Source: Leptasterias polaris (lineage: Eukaryota; Echinodermata; Asteroidea; Forcipulatida; Asteriidae). Taken from it: a stretch of DNA of 64,000 nucleotides. Below the pieces are notes generated by a model that was not told the origin of the DNA, did no database searches, and saw only the letters and a program-made list of their open reading frames with translations. The DNA is taken from assembly GCA_037783415.1 (NCBI GenBank), contig JAZGTN010000191.1, forward strand, positions 31,354 to 95,353. Direction: 5' to 3'. The position numbers were made by a program, and so were the translations under genes. How positions within the stretch are numbered: the stretch's first letter is position 1; each line of letters starts with the position of its first letter. Shown here one piece after another: positions 1 to 12,714 of this stretch.

Positions 1-2246
1 CGTAATGTTTACTTAATTCGAAAAGCAGGCCACTCCACGCGTCTGCATCGTTTACTGTTTGTAAAAGGCTGTGTCGTCTGTCCGAATTAGCGGCTTTGGC
101 TTGACTGTCACCTGGACATGCGTTGAAGCATAGGTTGCCCGTAGAAGCACCCTTAACAACAGCTAAAGACGTAGCCGTACCCGCCAAATGTGACACAACA
201 CATCCGTTAATTACGTACCGTGCCCAATAATACTTCAAATTGGTGAATAATAATATGTGCATGTAGGCGCCTTTGTTATGCGCTGGCGCTGTGAGGCGTA
301 GTAATATGAATGTGCCCGAAGTCGCTGGCGCAGTTCAGTATAATCTTTGTATTATGACATCACCACCTATAAAAAGCCACACTTATCCAATCAGCGATTA
401 GTATATCACACTGGCAATAGACGTTTCAAATAATTATCAATGTATCATTAAAATACCGATGATATCATGAGCAAATGTCATGACAACATCTAAATGAACT
501 ATTTAACTTTAGAATTTGACTTTCTTTCTTATTTTTTGGTCATTACAATAAAATCAACTCTGCCAATTAAATTGAAAGATTTCATCATCCAGCGTGTAGC
601 GTTGTCATTGGCTGAGGCACCGCCCTCCTAGATGAGAAACGCCACTTCTTTAGCTATACGCTTATACACCCTGCGCATTCTATCGCAGTTCTCCAACAGA
701 ACCGGGCACAGCGAGAGCATCTGCACGGGCTATTAGTGAAAATCTACCCATCGAAATCATCTTCTCACGAACTCTCATTTGAAAGGTAGGATTTTGTTGT
801 CATGTTTGAAAAGTGACCATTTTATATCCATTGAATGCGAAATTTGAACAGAATTCCTTTGAGTTTTCTGTGCAGTGAATTTTTTATTTATTTATTATAT
901 TAGGACTGTTGTGAAAACTGATGTCTGTATGTTTCATGCGCGACTATGTAGTTTTTGATTGAGTACATTATGTTTGTAGACAATGTTGACATTTGGTTGC
1001 CTAGGTGTACATTTACTAATAATTAATAATTAATCGATTGCTGACCGAAGTTCAGTCGTTGGAATTTAAAGGTAGGCCTACTGTGAGACATCATATCATC
1101 ACTCACATTGTTATTATAATACATGATTGATTTTAAAAGAATATTATCTTGATTTTTACTCTCCACCGATGCACGGGCTTATGAGGACTAGGTTTATTTG
1201 CCATAAAATGCACACAAAACACGAGTACCAATTTCTAATAACAAAACATTTCTGTCATTTTCCCCCTTCTTGATATGTCCGAATTTCCTCCCCCCCCCCC
1301 CCCCCTCTGTTTTCCCCGGCTTTGTGTGTGTGTGTGTGTGTGTGTGGGGGGGGGGGGGTTGCATCCGCCCGCCCCTGGGTCACACGCTTAATGCACTGAT
1401 GTTGATAAGCACTGCGTAGGCCTAAGTCAGGGCTTTAATGTTTAATCTCATCCTCTAGTTTCCAGGACACATTGCCAGAAATTACGAGTGTCATTGAATT
1501 TTGGTGAGTTTTATTATTGAGTGCCAGCCTCTTAAAGTTTTCAAGAAACATAACCAGAAATTATAATCATCCCCTTCCCTCTACCCCATTGTTTCCTTCT
1601 TCATTGTTCATCTGTGTGCTTTCCGCCGCTCTCTCTCTCTCTCTCTCTCTCTTTTGATTTCGATCCACTTGACTGTTTTTGTTACACCAGTTTGTTTACG
1701 TATTTTGTGTGTGCTGCCATTTGAGAGAACGACTCTGCTGTGGTCGAAACGTGAGGCCGTTAACTATGTTCTGCCTAAAAACATAGCCTTTCATAAATTA
1801 TAGATTTTTGAACTTTTAATATGTTTAGTCCCCTAGTTTAGTATGTTTAGTCCCCTATGCATCCTCTAGTTTTCAAGGCACAAACATAAACTATAATTAA
1901 TTGCCGATTTTCGAAGAACTCCAATGTTATGTCAGATCCTCAAGAATTTATAATACATCATTGAAGAGTTTTATTATTTTAGACTTCTAGATACATAGAA
2001 TATAACAAGATGATATAAATCCTATTGGATTTTAACTGATTCTTCTTGAAAACCATGAGAGTTGTATAATAGCGTGTGTGGACTCGCGAGATCAAAGCAA
2101 ATGTTTTACTACTTTTTTTTTTTTTTTCTTTAAAGTGGAGTTATACAGCCCCATTTATTTCATTCCTCACACGAATAACAGAAATACAATTTTACTTGAA
2201 CATGAAACAAATTAACAACAATTTATGATATTTACAATTAGTGACT

Positions 2247-2249
<3 letters not shown>
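1..2249. other. Non-genic DNA with microsatellites
   Basis: I see no convincing coding region here. The stretch holds a C run (about 1291-1305), a TG dinucleotide tract followed by a G run (about 1323-1358), a CT tract (about 1629-1652) and a T run near 2115-2130. A segment near 1720-1780 contains a short TCGAAACGT motif that recurs at 37090 in a similar context and may be the tail of an old retroelement. Confidence 0.6.
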
Positions 2250-2284
<35 letters not shown>

Positions 2285-2602
2285 CTAAAACAACAAAAAC
2301 ACAAAAAATAATACATCAATTTCACATTACAATGTATAAGATCCACAAATATAGCCATTATATAGAATTCTATGAGAAACAAAAAAAAATAAAAAATTAA
2401 AACAGATACGAGCATATACACAAATTAGCGTGACATAATCACGTGATACGAAACAGAATTTGACAAATGAAATCATTGCAGAAGTTGAAAACCAGTTCTA
2501 CAACTCAAATAATTATATAAACGACTATAACCTGCACATCTGCTAATACAAAGGGGACAAAGCTAAGACCCACAAGCATGAAACTCTTTAAAACCCAAAA
2601 TT

Positions 2603-3454
2603 TTACTCACCATTATCATTAAAGAAACACAGTGCTTTGTTTGCTGTGTAACACGCCTTAAAGGTTTCAAGACACATTCTGTTGTGTTCAAACAATAGAA
2701 AAGCCTTCAAGTTCCGTTTGTAACATTGAATAATGTCAACATCAGTAGGACATGTGTGACTGTCAAATATCAATTTACATCTGATATTCCATATTTGCCG
2801 TAGCATTTTGACAACCACCACACTTTGCACTAATTTAAGTTGATACCCCAGAATTATGTTAAGGTCAGTCAGGTAAAAGTACTTATTTCCCACATATTTT
2901 CTTAGAAGACATTCAACGAAAATCCAGGCATTAATTGTACACGAGCAGTAAATAAAAAGATGTTGATGGGACTCGTTTTCAGTTTTACATAGAGGACATA
3001 AAGTGTCAGGAACATTTTGCATCTTGAGAAGAACATCTCTGGTAGGAAGAACTCTATGTTTCACTTTGTACCAAAACTGTTTATCTTCAGAATCTAACAA
3101 ATAATTTTTAAAACCTCTCTCCCAAATCATGGTCCAATTAATATGAGACGCATAGTGAAACATTTCTTGCCATTTCTTTTGTGCTTTAGGGGCAATGAAT
3201 TTATCTAGAACGAGATTAGCATATATACTTTTAGCAGTGGTTTTAGAAATGTGTACCTTTTCCCCCTTATTATTATTTTTAACAATTACCATCCAATTGC
3301 AGATGTGGTTTGCAGGACCCTTTCTCGTGTCGCAAACCAATTCATGGTCGATTTGGTTGTTTATTCTGCCCAGAATTCTTCCTGCATTAATGTTCAAAAT
3401 TCCACATTTATCAGCGACTTCTTGGAAAGTGATTAACTTGTTTTTACGAACCAC
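2603..3454 (-). pseudogene. LINE remnant, zinc-binding RT C-terminal region (zf-RVT-like), copy 1
   Basis: A 283-codon open frame that resembles the C-terminal end of non-LTR retrotransposon polyproteins, after the reverse transcriptase domain. The visible signature is FWYKVKHRVLPTRDVL (residues 127-142) followed by C153-x2-C156, H163/H165 and C170, the pattern of the zinc-binding domain found in L1/Tx1-type elements. There is no reverse transcriptase or endonuclease domain upstream; the frame begins at a GTG and extends only a few more codons before a stop, so the element is 5'-truncated or broken. The 3' end lies to the left, toward the T run at 2250-2282, which is a poly(A) tail on this strand. 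It differs from the second copy at residue 45 (K here, E there). It is not a host gene. Confidence 0.8.
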
Positions 3455-5139
3455 ATCTTTAATTTTACTACTTACTAGGTTCTTTAAAAAACTATTTGCA
3501 TTTCAAGCAAAGATATCTCAAATGAGGTTTTCAACCATGGCCTTATTAAATCATGTCTGTTATGTGCAAATCTGAAAACGGTTTTACTTTCACTATGATC
3601 AATGTTGTGCACACCTTTTATAACGATGGTTGTAAAAACGAAACAACGACTCTCCCATCAACATTGTCCCCCCCCCCACTCCCCTCTCCACTTCGTATGA
3701 TGTTGGGATGGGTATCAAACTCTTCTCACCCCCCCCCCCCCCCCCCCCCACACACACACACTTTGCCCCCTTTATTCCCACCTCAATATTTCACCGATGG
3801 CCAAAATGTATTCAACCCTAAACCTTTGTACCCATTAAACCAATCGTTCTCGTTGCCCCCAGCTAAAAAATAACGCTGGTGTAAGTTTGTCATTGTCGAA
3901 ATTCAATCTTTTTCGGCAGTACAAAATTAAATTTAAGATCAATGTGTGTCCCCTTATAGGCTCCCCCCCCCCTCCCCCACCCCCTTGGGGTTTGGAAGTC
4001 ATTAAGAGACATAGTGTACAATTCTACTTTTCCTTGAATGATATGTATTAAAACAAAACACAGTATCAGTTCAGGCTGTAAGAAGTAACAATTTCTAGTC
4101 ATTCTTGCGGGTACAGCCATGAATGATCTCTTGGAACAAATATTTGCTCTCTTGGCTCTGAATAGAGCTTTTGTCTGTTCTTGACGACGTTTTGAACAGT
4201 GCAGACTTATACTCTGCTCATCTTTTTTTAGGCTGTGTTCCCGAAATCGTTAGCCAATGAAGGCTAAATCAATTTGTATTGGATGGTTTTTATGTCTTGA
4301 CATACAAATCCTGAAAACACCGATCGGAACGTGCCTTTATTCAGTCTTACCAGAAACTTTTCTTTTTCAAAAAAAGTATCCAATATTTCGAAAGGTTCAA
4401 ATCTGATTATGTTTACTAAAAACTTGACAGATAAAGTGAAATGCACTCTTAAATGTAGAGTACATCAATTGCAGACATGAAACAAATACTTTCTGGTGAC
4501 TGACAGTACAAATTATTTCCATGTATCCAGGGGAACGATTTTACTAGGGGCAATTTTCATTTTAAAGGAAAATGCAATTTTGTATCATTTTGATGTGATG
4601 GTCAGCCATGAGTTTTAAAAGGTATGTCTGGATGAAAACTGTAAAGTTGTCACAAGTTGCTTTTGTTTTTCTCGGCAGCCAAGGGCGAACAAATGTAAAC
4701 AGGTCGGTGGAACGATATTTCATTATTATCTCCTAACCCATAAAATCCACGATTTTCTCGGGAAAATACAACAATTGCCAATAATGTAATTTCCCTTGTT
4801 GTGTTGTAAAACAAGCCAGTGATGCTTTCCCTCATTCTCATCACGGCTTGGTTTTTAGAAAACGGTGAACATTATGATTATATTCAGGCTGTGCTATTCT
4901 TGCGTGGTCAGTTAAAAAACACAAGTGGAATAAATGAAATGGGATGCAAAGCTGATTTCCAAAACGGAAATTAAACAAATGGCCTATCATGATGAAATAT
5001 GGAAAGCCCAACATTTGACAACTTTAGCGAAGGGGAAAATTTGTCTTGAAGATGGTATAAGCCGAACGTTAATTATTGAGAAATATTTGAGGATATGGTA
5101 TATAACTAGAATTACAAAAACAGCATCAGCTGTTTCATT

Positions 5140-5166
5140 AACAACAATAACAACAACAACAGCAAC

Positions 5167-5220
<54 letters not shown>

Positions 5221-5231
5221 GCCGCAGCCGC

Positions 5232-5266
<35 letters not shown>

Positions 5267-5332
5267 CGGCAGCAGCAACAGCAACAACAACACAACAAGA
5301 ACAACTACAACAACAACAACAGCCGCAGCCGC

Positions 5333-5364
<32 letters not shown>

Positions 5365-5490
5365 CGGCAGCAGCAACAGCAACAACAACACAACAAGAAC
5401 AACTACAACAACAACAACAGCAGCAGCAACAACAGCAACATCAACACCAACAAGAACATCAATAACAGCAACAACACTAATATCAACAAC
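5140..5490. repeat. CAA/CAG trinucleotide tract, copy 1
   Basis: About 350 bp of CAA repeats interrupted by CAG, CCGCAG and CGGCAG triplets. An internal higher-order unit of roughly 90-100 bp (CCGCAGCCG, CAA run, CGGCAGCAG, then ACAACAAGAAC) is visible twice. Long open frames cross it in several phases on both strands, giving poly-Q/T/N or poly-V/L/C, but they are products of composition and not evidence of a gene. Confidence 0.95.
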
Positions 5491-7141
5491 GACATACAAA
5501 TTTAATAAAAACATCACCACCACTGTCACCACCACAGCGAAAAAATCACCGACTATCCGTACGACAACAATGAAACAATAAAATAAAAGAGCAGAACAAA
5601 ATCAGCAGCAGTTCTAATTGTATGTAAGCTTCTGTGACAAAAACAACCGCACGGAAACCAATGACTAGCAGAAGACAACAACAGACTGAAACGACAACAA
5701 AACTAACACCAACGAACAACGCCCATCCCTTCATTATAATAACGCTGACATTGACGACAATTTGACGTTAGATTCCGGTCGGGTTAAGACGCACCATCAC
5801 CATGGCAACGCATCACCTTCTCAAAATTGAGTTTGAGTACACGAAGGCCAAGCATTGTTCGCTATAATATGAAATAGTAATTATGAAACGACAATAATAT
5901 GGACGCACCAGGAATGTTAAAGGCAAACTGTACATTTTATTTTAATGGTCTCTCTAAGAGGTGTTTTATTGTCCATTCGTCTCCTATCCTCTCTGCAAAA
6001 TGCTTGAAATATCATTCTTGGGCCAACAAATCATACTAATGCAATTTTGAGGTTTTGGTGTTCAATCTTAAAATCTTTTGCTTTTAATTATTTTCTGTTG
6101 ATTTGCTAGACAATGTTTTTGACATCGCTGTACTTCATTAGTGAGTGAAATAAAAGATTAATCTAAACAAATTTTGAGAAATATAACTTTGCCTCATTGG
6201 TCAGTGTACAAAAACTGTATTCCTTCCTGAGTACATGTAGTGCTTATTGCTGCATTACAATCATCATAGATTATTAACTGCCGTTACCAATAAAACATAA
6301 CCTATCCCAACAAACTGTGTACTGTTGGAAAGAGAACATAATTCCCTTCATTGTGAAAACTGTTTTGCCATGTTTCCTATCTCACGCTATTTACTACTTT
6401 TGTAATGTTATTTATTAATTTATTTTACATTCAACTTAATAGATTTTCAACCCTTTATCCCATCAGCAAAAGTGAACGCTATTATGAAAAACTGCTTGTG
6501 ATTATTACAGCAACTTAGCAACTTAGAAATAAATGCAGCACATTATACCCCCTTTTTGCCGAACTTTTAGAAATAAATGCAATGTGTCATAAAATAGTTT
6601 GTAAGTGTTTTCGTATTTTTGGGGACTTTCGTTTTCTTGAACTTATAAACTTGCATTGAAAGTGTTCTAATACTTGCATTTATTTAATCGCTATTAATGT
6701 TTTTTACACTTATTAGTAACTTCATTGTGTGCTTCCTATTGTACATGTTAACTTTGCTTATAAAAAGAGTTACCTTGTAATTCCTGGCAAGCAATGTACT
6801 TTAATGGGAAATTTTACATGTGTCAACTTCCACATAATTGCAAGATTTATAACGTAACTGCTGAACAAGTTTTGAAAAATGCTCCCTTTCTTCTTATCAA
6901 AAGTTGATAAATATCATGCACTGCAATCTCCAAGAAAGACAAGAAATTTTGTTTTCTTCTTTGGCTGTGTACAAATCACGCCTGCAGGAAGTCCAGGCTC
7001 TGTGGCTCTTTTATAAATATGTGACGTCACAGGTCACATGATTCATAAGTAGGCATAAATACATTGATACCTCACCATGCAATGCCTCAAATCCCATTAT
7101 AGGCATACATTCTTGAATTGTATGATATGTTTTTCAACTGG

Positions 7142-8390
7142 TTTTTTTTTTTTTTTTTTTTTTTAATAAGCCATCTTTATTCACATCAATTTCACATTAC
7201 AATGTATAAGATCCACAAATATAGCCATTATATAGAATTCTATGAGAAACAAAAAAATTAAAACAGATACGAGCATATACACAAATTAGCGTGACATAAT
7301 CACGTGATACGAAACAGAATTTGACAAATGAAATCATTGCAGAAGTTGAAAACCAGTTCTACAACTCAAATAATTATATAAACGACTATAACCTGCACAT
7401 CTGCTAATACAAAGGGGACAAAGCTAAGACCCACAAGCATGAAACTCTTTAAAACCCAAAATTTTACTCACCATTATCATTAAAGAAACACAGTGCTTTG
7501 TTTGCTGTGTAACACGCCTTAAAGGTTTCAAGACACATTCTGTTGTGTTCAAACAATAGAAAAGCCTTCAAGTTCCGTTTGTAACATTGAATAATGTCAA
7601 CATCAGTAGGACATGTGTGACTGTCAAATATCAATTTACATCTGATATTCCATATTTGCCGTAGCATTTTGACAACCACCACACTTTGCACTAATTTAAG
7701 TTGATACCCCAGAATTATGTTAAGGTCAGTCAGGTAAAAGTACTTATTTCCCACATATTTTCTTAGAAGACATTCAACGAAAATCCAGGCATTAATTGTA
7801 CACGAGCAGTAAATAAAAAGATGTTGATGGGACTCGTTTTCAGTTTTACATAGAGGACATAAAGTGTCAGGAACATTTTGCATCTTGAGAAGAACATCTC
7901 TGGTAGGAAGAACTCTATGTTTCACTTTGTACCAAAACTGTTTATCTTCAGAATCTAACAAATAATTTTTAAAACCTCTCTCCCAAATCATGGTCCAATT
8001 AATATGAGACGCATAGTGAAACATTTCTTGCCATTTCTTTTGTGCTTTAGGGGCAATGAATTTATCTAGAACGAGATTAGCATATATACTTTTAGCAGTG
8101 GTTTTAGAAATGTGTACCTTTTCCCCCTTATTATTATTTTTAACAATTACCATCCAATTGCAGATGTGGTTTGCAGGACCCTCTCTCGTGTCGCAAACCA
8201 ATTCATGGTCGATTTGGTTGTTTATTCTGCCCAGAATTCTTCCTGCATTAATGTTCAAAATTCCACATTTATCAGCGACTTCTTGGAAAGTGATTAACTT
8301 GTTTTTACGAACCACATCTTTAATTTTACTACTTACTAGGTTCTTTAAAAAACTATTTGCATTTCAAGCAAAGATATCTCAAATGAGGTT
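7142..8390 (-). mobile_element. LINE 3' end with poly(A) tail
   Basis: On the minus strand the LINE remnant runs through its stop codon and about 280 bp of 3' UTR to an AATAAA signal (plus-strand complement at 7176-7181), about 11 more bases, then an A run (the T run at 7142-7164). This is a complete LINE 3' end. In copy 1 the AATAAA and the bases next to it have been replaced by unrelated sequence, so copy 2 preserves the original 3' terminus better. The 5' limit is uncertain. Confidence 0.75.
7464..8315 (-). pseudogene. LINE remnant, zinc-binding RT C-terminal region (zf-RVT-like), copy 2
   Basis: Duplicate of 2603-3454 with the same 283-codon frame, the same LPTRDVL motif and C-x2-C/H/C zinc pattern, and the single visible change K45E. 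It lacks the endonuclease and reverse transcriptase regions, so it cannot be an active retrotransposon. An open frame in both copies, with one replacement, is expected from a recent duplication and does not need selection to explain it. Confidence 0.8.
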
Positions 8391-10001
8391 TTCAACCATG
8401 GCCTTATTAAATCATGTCTGTTATGTGCAAATCTGAAAACGGTTTTACTTTCACTATGATCAATGTTGTGCACACCTTTTATAACGATGGTTGTAAAAAC
8501 GAAACAACGACTCTCCCATCAACATTGTCCCCCCCCCCCCCCCCCACTCCCCTCTCCACTTCGTATGATGTTGGGATGGGTATCAAACTCTTCTCACCCC
8601 CCCCCCCCCCCACACACACACTTTGCCCCCTTTATTCCCACCTCAATATTTCACCGATGGCCAAAATTTATTCAACCCTAAACCTTTGTACCCATTAAAC
8701 CAATCGTTCTCGTTGCCCCCAGCTAAAAAATAACGCTGGTGTAAGTTTGTCATTGTCGAAATTCAATCTTTTTCGGCAGTACAAAATTAAATTTAAGATC
8801 AATGTGTGTCCCCTTATAGGCTCCCCCCCCCCCCTCCCCCACCCCCTTGGGGTTTGGAAGTCATTAAGAGACATAGTGAACAATTCTACTTTTCCTTGAA
8901 TGATATGTATTAAAACAAAACACAGTATCAGTTCAGGCTGTAAGAAGTAACAATTTCTAGTCATTCTTGCGGGTACAGCCATGAATGATCTCTTGGAACA
9001 AATATTGGCTCTCTTGGCTCTGAATAGAGCTTTTGTCTGTTCTTGACGACGTTTTGAACAGTGCAGACTTATACTCTGCTCATCTTTTTTTAGGCTGTGT
9101 TCCCGAAATCGTTAGCCAATGAAGGCTAAATCAATTTGTATTGGATGGTTTTTATGTCTTGACATACAAATCCTGAAAACACCGATCGGAACGTGCCTTT
9201 ATTCAGTCTTACCAGAAACTTTTCTTTTTCAAAAAAAGTATCCAATATTTCGAAAGGTTCAAATCTGATTATGTTTACTAAAAACTTGACAGATAAAGTG
9301 AAATGCACTCTTAAATGTAGAGTACATCAATTGCAGACATGAAACAAATACTTTCTGGTGACTGACAGTACAAATTATTTCCATGTATCCAGGGGAACGA
9401 TTTTACTAGGGGCAATTTTCATTTTAAAGGAAAATGCAATTTTGTATCATTTTGATGTGATGGTCAGCCATGAGTTTTAAAAGGTATGTCTGGATGAAAA
9501 CTGTAAAGTTGTCACAAGTTGCTTTTGTTTTTCTCGGCAGCCAAGGGCGAACAAATGTAAACAGGTCGGTGGAACGATATTTCATTATTATCTCCTAACC
9601 CATAAAATCCACGATTTTCTCGGGAAAATACAACAATTGCCAATAATGTAATTTCCCTTGTTGTGTTGTAAAACAAGCCAGTGATGCTTTCCCTCATTCT
9701 CATCACGGCTTGGTTTTTAGAAAACGGTGAACATTATGATTATATTCAGGCTGTGCTATTCTTGCGTGGTCAGTTAAAAAACACAAGTGGAATAAATGAA
9801 ATGGGATGCAAAGCTGATTTCCAAAACGGAAATTAAACAAATGGCCTATCATGATGAAATATGGAAAGCCCAACATTTGACAACTTTAGCGAAGGGGAAA
9901 ATTTGTCTTGAAGATGGTATAAGCCGAACGTTAATTATTGAGAAATATTTGAGGATATGGTATATAACTAGAATTACAAAAACAGCATCAGCTGTTTCAT
10001 T

Positions 10002-10050
<49 letters not shown>

Positions 10051-10061
10051 GCCGCAGCCGC

Positions 10062-10096
<35 letters not shown>

Positions 10097-10162
10097 CGGC
10101 AGCAGCAACAGCAACAACAACACAACAAGAACAACTACAACAACAACAACAGCCGCAGCCGC

Positions 10163-10194
<32 letters not shown>

Positions 10195-10321
10195 CGGCAG
10201 CAGCAACAGCAACAACAACACAACAAGAACAACTACAACAACAACAACAGCAGCAGCAACAACAGCAACATCAACACCAACAAGAACATCAATAACAGCA
10301 ACAACACTAATATCAACAACG
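10002..10321. repeat. CAA/CAG trinucleotide tract, copy 2
   Basis: Same tract as at 5140, about 32 bp shorter, the loss being in the first pure CAA run. The downstream higher-order units and the flanking AT-rich sequence are shared. This is an example of microsatellite contraction within a recent duplication. Confidence 0.95.
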
Positions 10322-11972
10322 ACATACAAATTTAATAAAAACATCACCACCACTGTCACCACCACAGCGAAAAAATCACCGACTATCCGTACGACAACAA
10401 TGAAACAATAAAATAAAAGAGCAGAACAAAATCAGCAGCAGTTCTAATTGTATGTAAGCTTCTGTGACAAAAACAACCGCACGGAAACCAATGACTAGCA
10501 GAAGACAACAACAGACTGAAACGACAACAAAACTAACACCAACGAACAACGCCCATCCCTTCATTATAATAACGCTGACATTGACGACAATTTGACGTTA
10601 GATTCCGGTCGGGTTAAGACGCACCATCACCATGGCAACGCATCACCTTCTCAAAATTGAGTTTGAGTACACGAAGGCCAAGCATTGTTCGCTATAATAT
10701 GAAATAGTAATTATGAAACGACAATAATATGGACGCACCAGGAATGTTAAAGGCAAACTGTACATTTTATTTTAATGGTCTCTCTAAGAGGTGTTTTATT
10801 GTCCATTCGTCTCCTATCCTCTCTGCAAAATGCTTGAAATATCATTCTTGGGCCAACAAATCATACTAATGCAATTTTGAGGTTTTGGTGTTCAATCTTA
10901 AAATCTTTTGCTTTTAATTATTTTCTGTTGATTTGCTAGACAATGTTTTTGACATCGCTGTACTTCATTAGTGAGTGAAATAAAAGATTAATCTAAACAA
11001 ATTTTGAGAAATATAACTTTGCCTCATTGGTCAGTGTACAAAAACTGTATTCCTTCCTGAGTACATGTAGTGCTTATTGCTGCATTACAATCATCATAGA
11101 TTATTAACTGCCGTTACCAATAAAACATAACCTATCCCAACAAACTGTGTACTGTTGGAAAGAGAACATAATTCCCTTCATTGTGAAAACTGTTTTGCCA
11201 TGTTTCCTATCTCACGCTATTTACTACTTTTGTAATGTTATTTATTAATTTATTTTACATTCAACTTAATAGATTTTCAACCCTTTATCCCATCAGCAAA
11301 AGTGAACGCTATTATGAATAACTGCTTGTGATTATTACAGCAACTTAGCAACTTAGACATAAATGCAGCACATTATACCCCCTTTTTGCCGAACTTTTAG
11401 AAATAAATGCAATGTGTCATAAAATAGTTTGTAAGTGTTTTCGTATTTTTGGGGACTTTCGTTTTCTTGAACTTATAAACTTGCATTGAAAGTGTTCTAA
11501 TACTTGCATTTATTTAATCGCTATTAATGTTTTTTACACTTATTAGTAACTTCATTGTGTGCTTCCTATTGTACATGTTAACTTTGCTTATAAAAAGAGT
11601 TACCTTGTAATTCCTGGCAAGCAATGTACTTTAATGGGAAATTTTACATGTGTCAACTTCCACATAATTGCAAGATTTATAACGTAACTGCTGAACAAGT
11701 TTTGAAAAATGCTCCCTTTCTTCTTATCAAAAGTTGATAAATATCATGCACTGCAATCTCCAAGAAAGACAAGAAATTTTGTTTTCTTCTTTGGCTGTGT
11801 ACAAATCACGCCTGCAGGAAGTCCAGGCTCTGTGGCTCTTTTATAAATATGTGACGTCACAGGTCACATGATTCATAAGTAGGCATAAATACATTGATAC
11901 CTCACCATGCAATGCCTCAAATCCCATTATAGGCATACATTCTTGAATTGTATGATATGTTTTTCAACTGTT

Positions 11973-12246
11973 TTACCGGGGTACTCGGGGTGTTATTGGG
12001 TACCAGGGGTGTTATTGGGTACTGGGGGTGTTATTGGGTACCGTGGGTGTTATAAAATACCGGGGTTTTTTATTGGGTAGGCCTACCGGAGGTTTTGTTG
12101 AGTACCAGGGGTGTTATTGGGCACCAGGGTGTTATTGGGTACCTGGATGTTATTGGGCACCGAGGTGTTATTGGGCCCCGGGGTGTTATTAGGTGTATCA
12201 GGGGTGTTATTGGGTACCGGGGTGTTATTTGGGTACCGGGGTGCTA
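11973..12246. repeat. Minisatellite, 18-20 bp unit (GGGGTGTTATTGGGTACC)
   Basis: About fourteen degenerate copies of an 18-20 bp unit with core GGTGTTATTGGGTACC. Variants carry CAGG, CTGG or GAGG in place of CGGG, and one unit contains TAGGCCTA. The array starts exactly where the 4.8 kb duplication ends and stops at a T run (12246-12254). No coding role is visible. Confidence 0.93.
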
Positions 12247-12714
12247 TTTTTTTTTCTAATCTGAGATAACAACATAATGGTCATTTTCCAATCCACCCTT
12301 AATTTGTTCATCCAGTCATTATTCATTGTTCCTGTATTTCATGTCCCCATTTTTGTTAATGTAAGTTGTTAATCTATATTATATTTTTTCACTTTAGCAG
12401 TTTTTATTGTCAAACTAATCTAATTATTTTTACTGTAAATCATGCGTTATTCAGCTTTTGGCTGCGATTCATGATTATAATATACCATTATGAATGAATG
12501 AGAAGGTTTGCATGGTGGTAAGACAATGTAAGACATTTTTACGGTGACACCATGTTGTTGAATCTCTTACGTAATGATTTGAAACCTCAGTTGAAGACAC
12601 TCGGCTTTGTTGTATCAGATTCATATCATTAAATTCAGAATACAAATTTTTCTGATGTATTTACAGACATACCACTGCCCTGCTGCCTCGTGACGAGACT
12701 AGTTAATCGATACA

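Larger units (their letters stand above)
2313..7140. repeat. 4.8 kb tandem duplication, copy 1
   Basis: This block matches 7183-11970 almost base for base. The offset is 4870 at the left end, 4861-4862 through most of the unit and 4830 after the CAA tract, so the copies differ by a few indels and rare substitutions. It contains the LINE remnant, a C-rich stretch (3660-3760), the CAA/CAG tract and about 1.6 kb of featureless AT-rich DNA. The right end reaches the sequence TTTTTCAACTG, after which copy 2 begins with a T run. Recombination between the LINE poly(A) tail and a short GTTTT at the right end would explain the junction (inference). Confidence 0.93.
7183..11970. repeat. 4.8 kb tandem duplication, copy 2
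   Basis: Second head-to-tail copy of 2313-7140. It is about 40 bp shorter, mainly because its CAA tract has lost about 32 bp; C runs at 8530, 8597 and 8823 also differ in length. Scattered substitutions (for example in the LINE frame, and TTTG/TTGG at 4144 versus 9006) show that these are separate copies rather than an exact assembly duplication. It ends at TTTTTCAACTG and is followed directly by the GT-rich minisatellite. Confidence 0.93.

Noticed and set aside
3553..3873. Proline-rich 106-codon frame, and the related one at 8414-8698
   Set aside because: Produced by C runs whose lengths differ between duplicates, so the frame is not preserved.
4934..5581. 215-codon frame with poly-Q/T/N, and the matching 179-codon frame at 9796-10335
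   Set aside because: The frames are long only because they cross the CAA/CAG tract; other phases are equally open on both strands, and the two copies read into different frames after the contraction.
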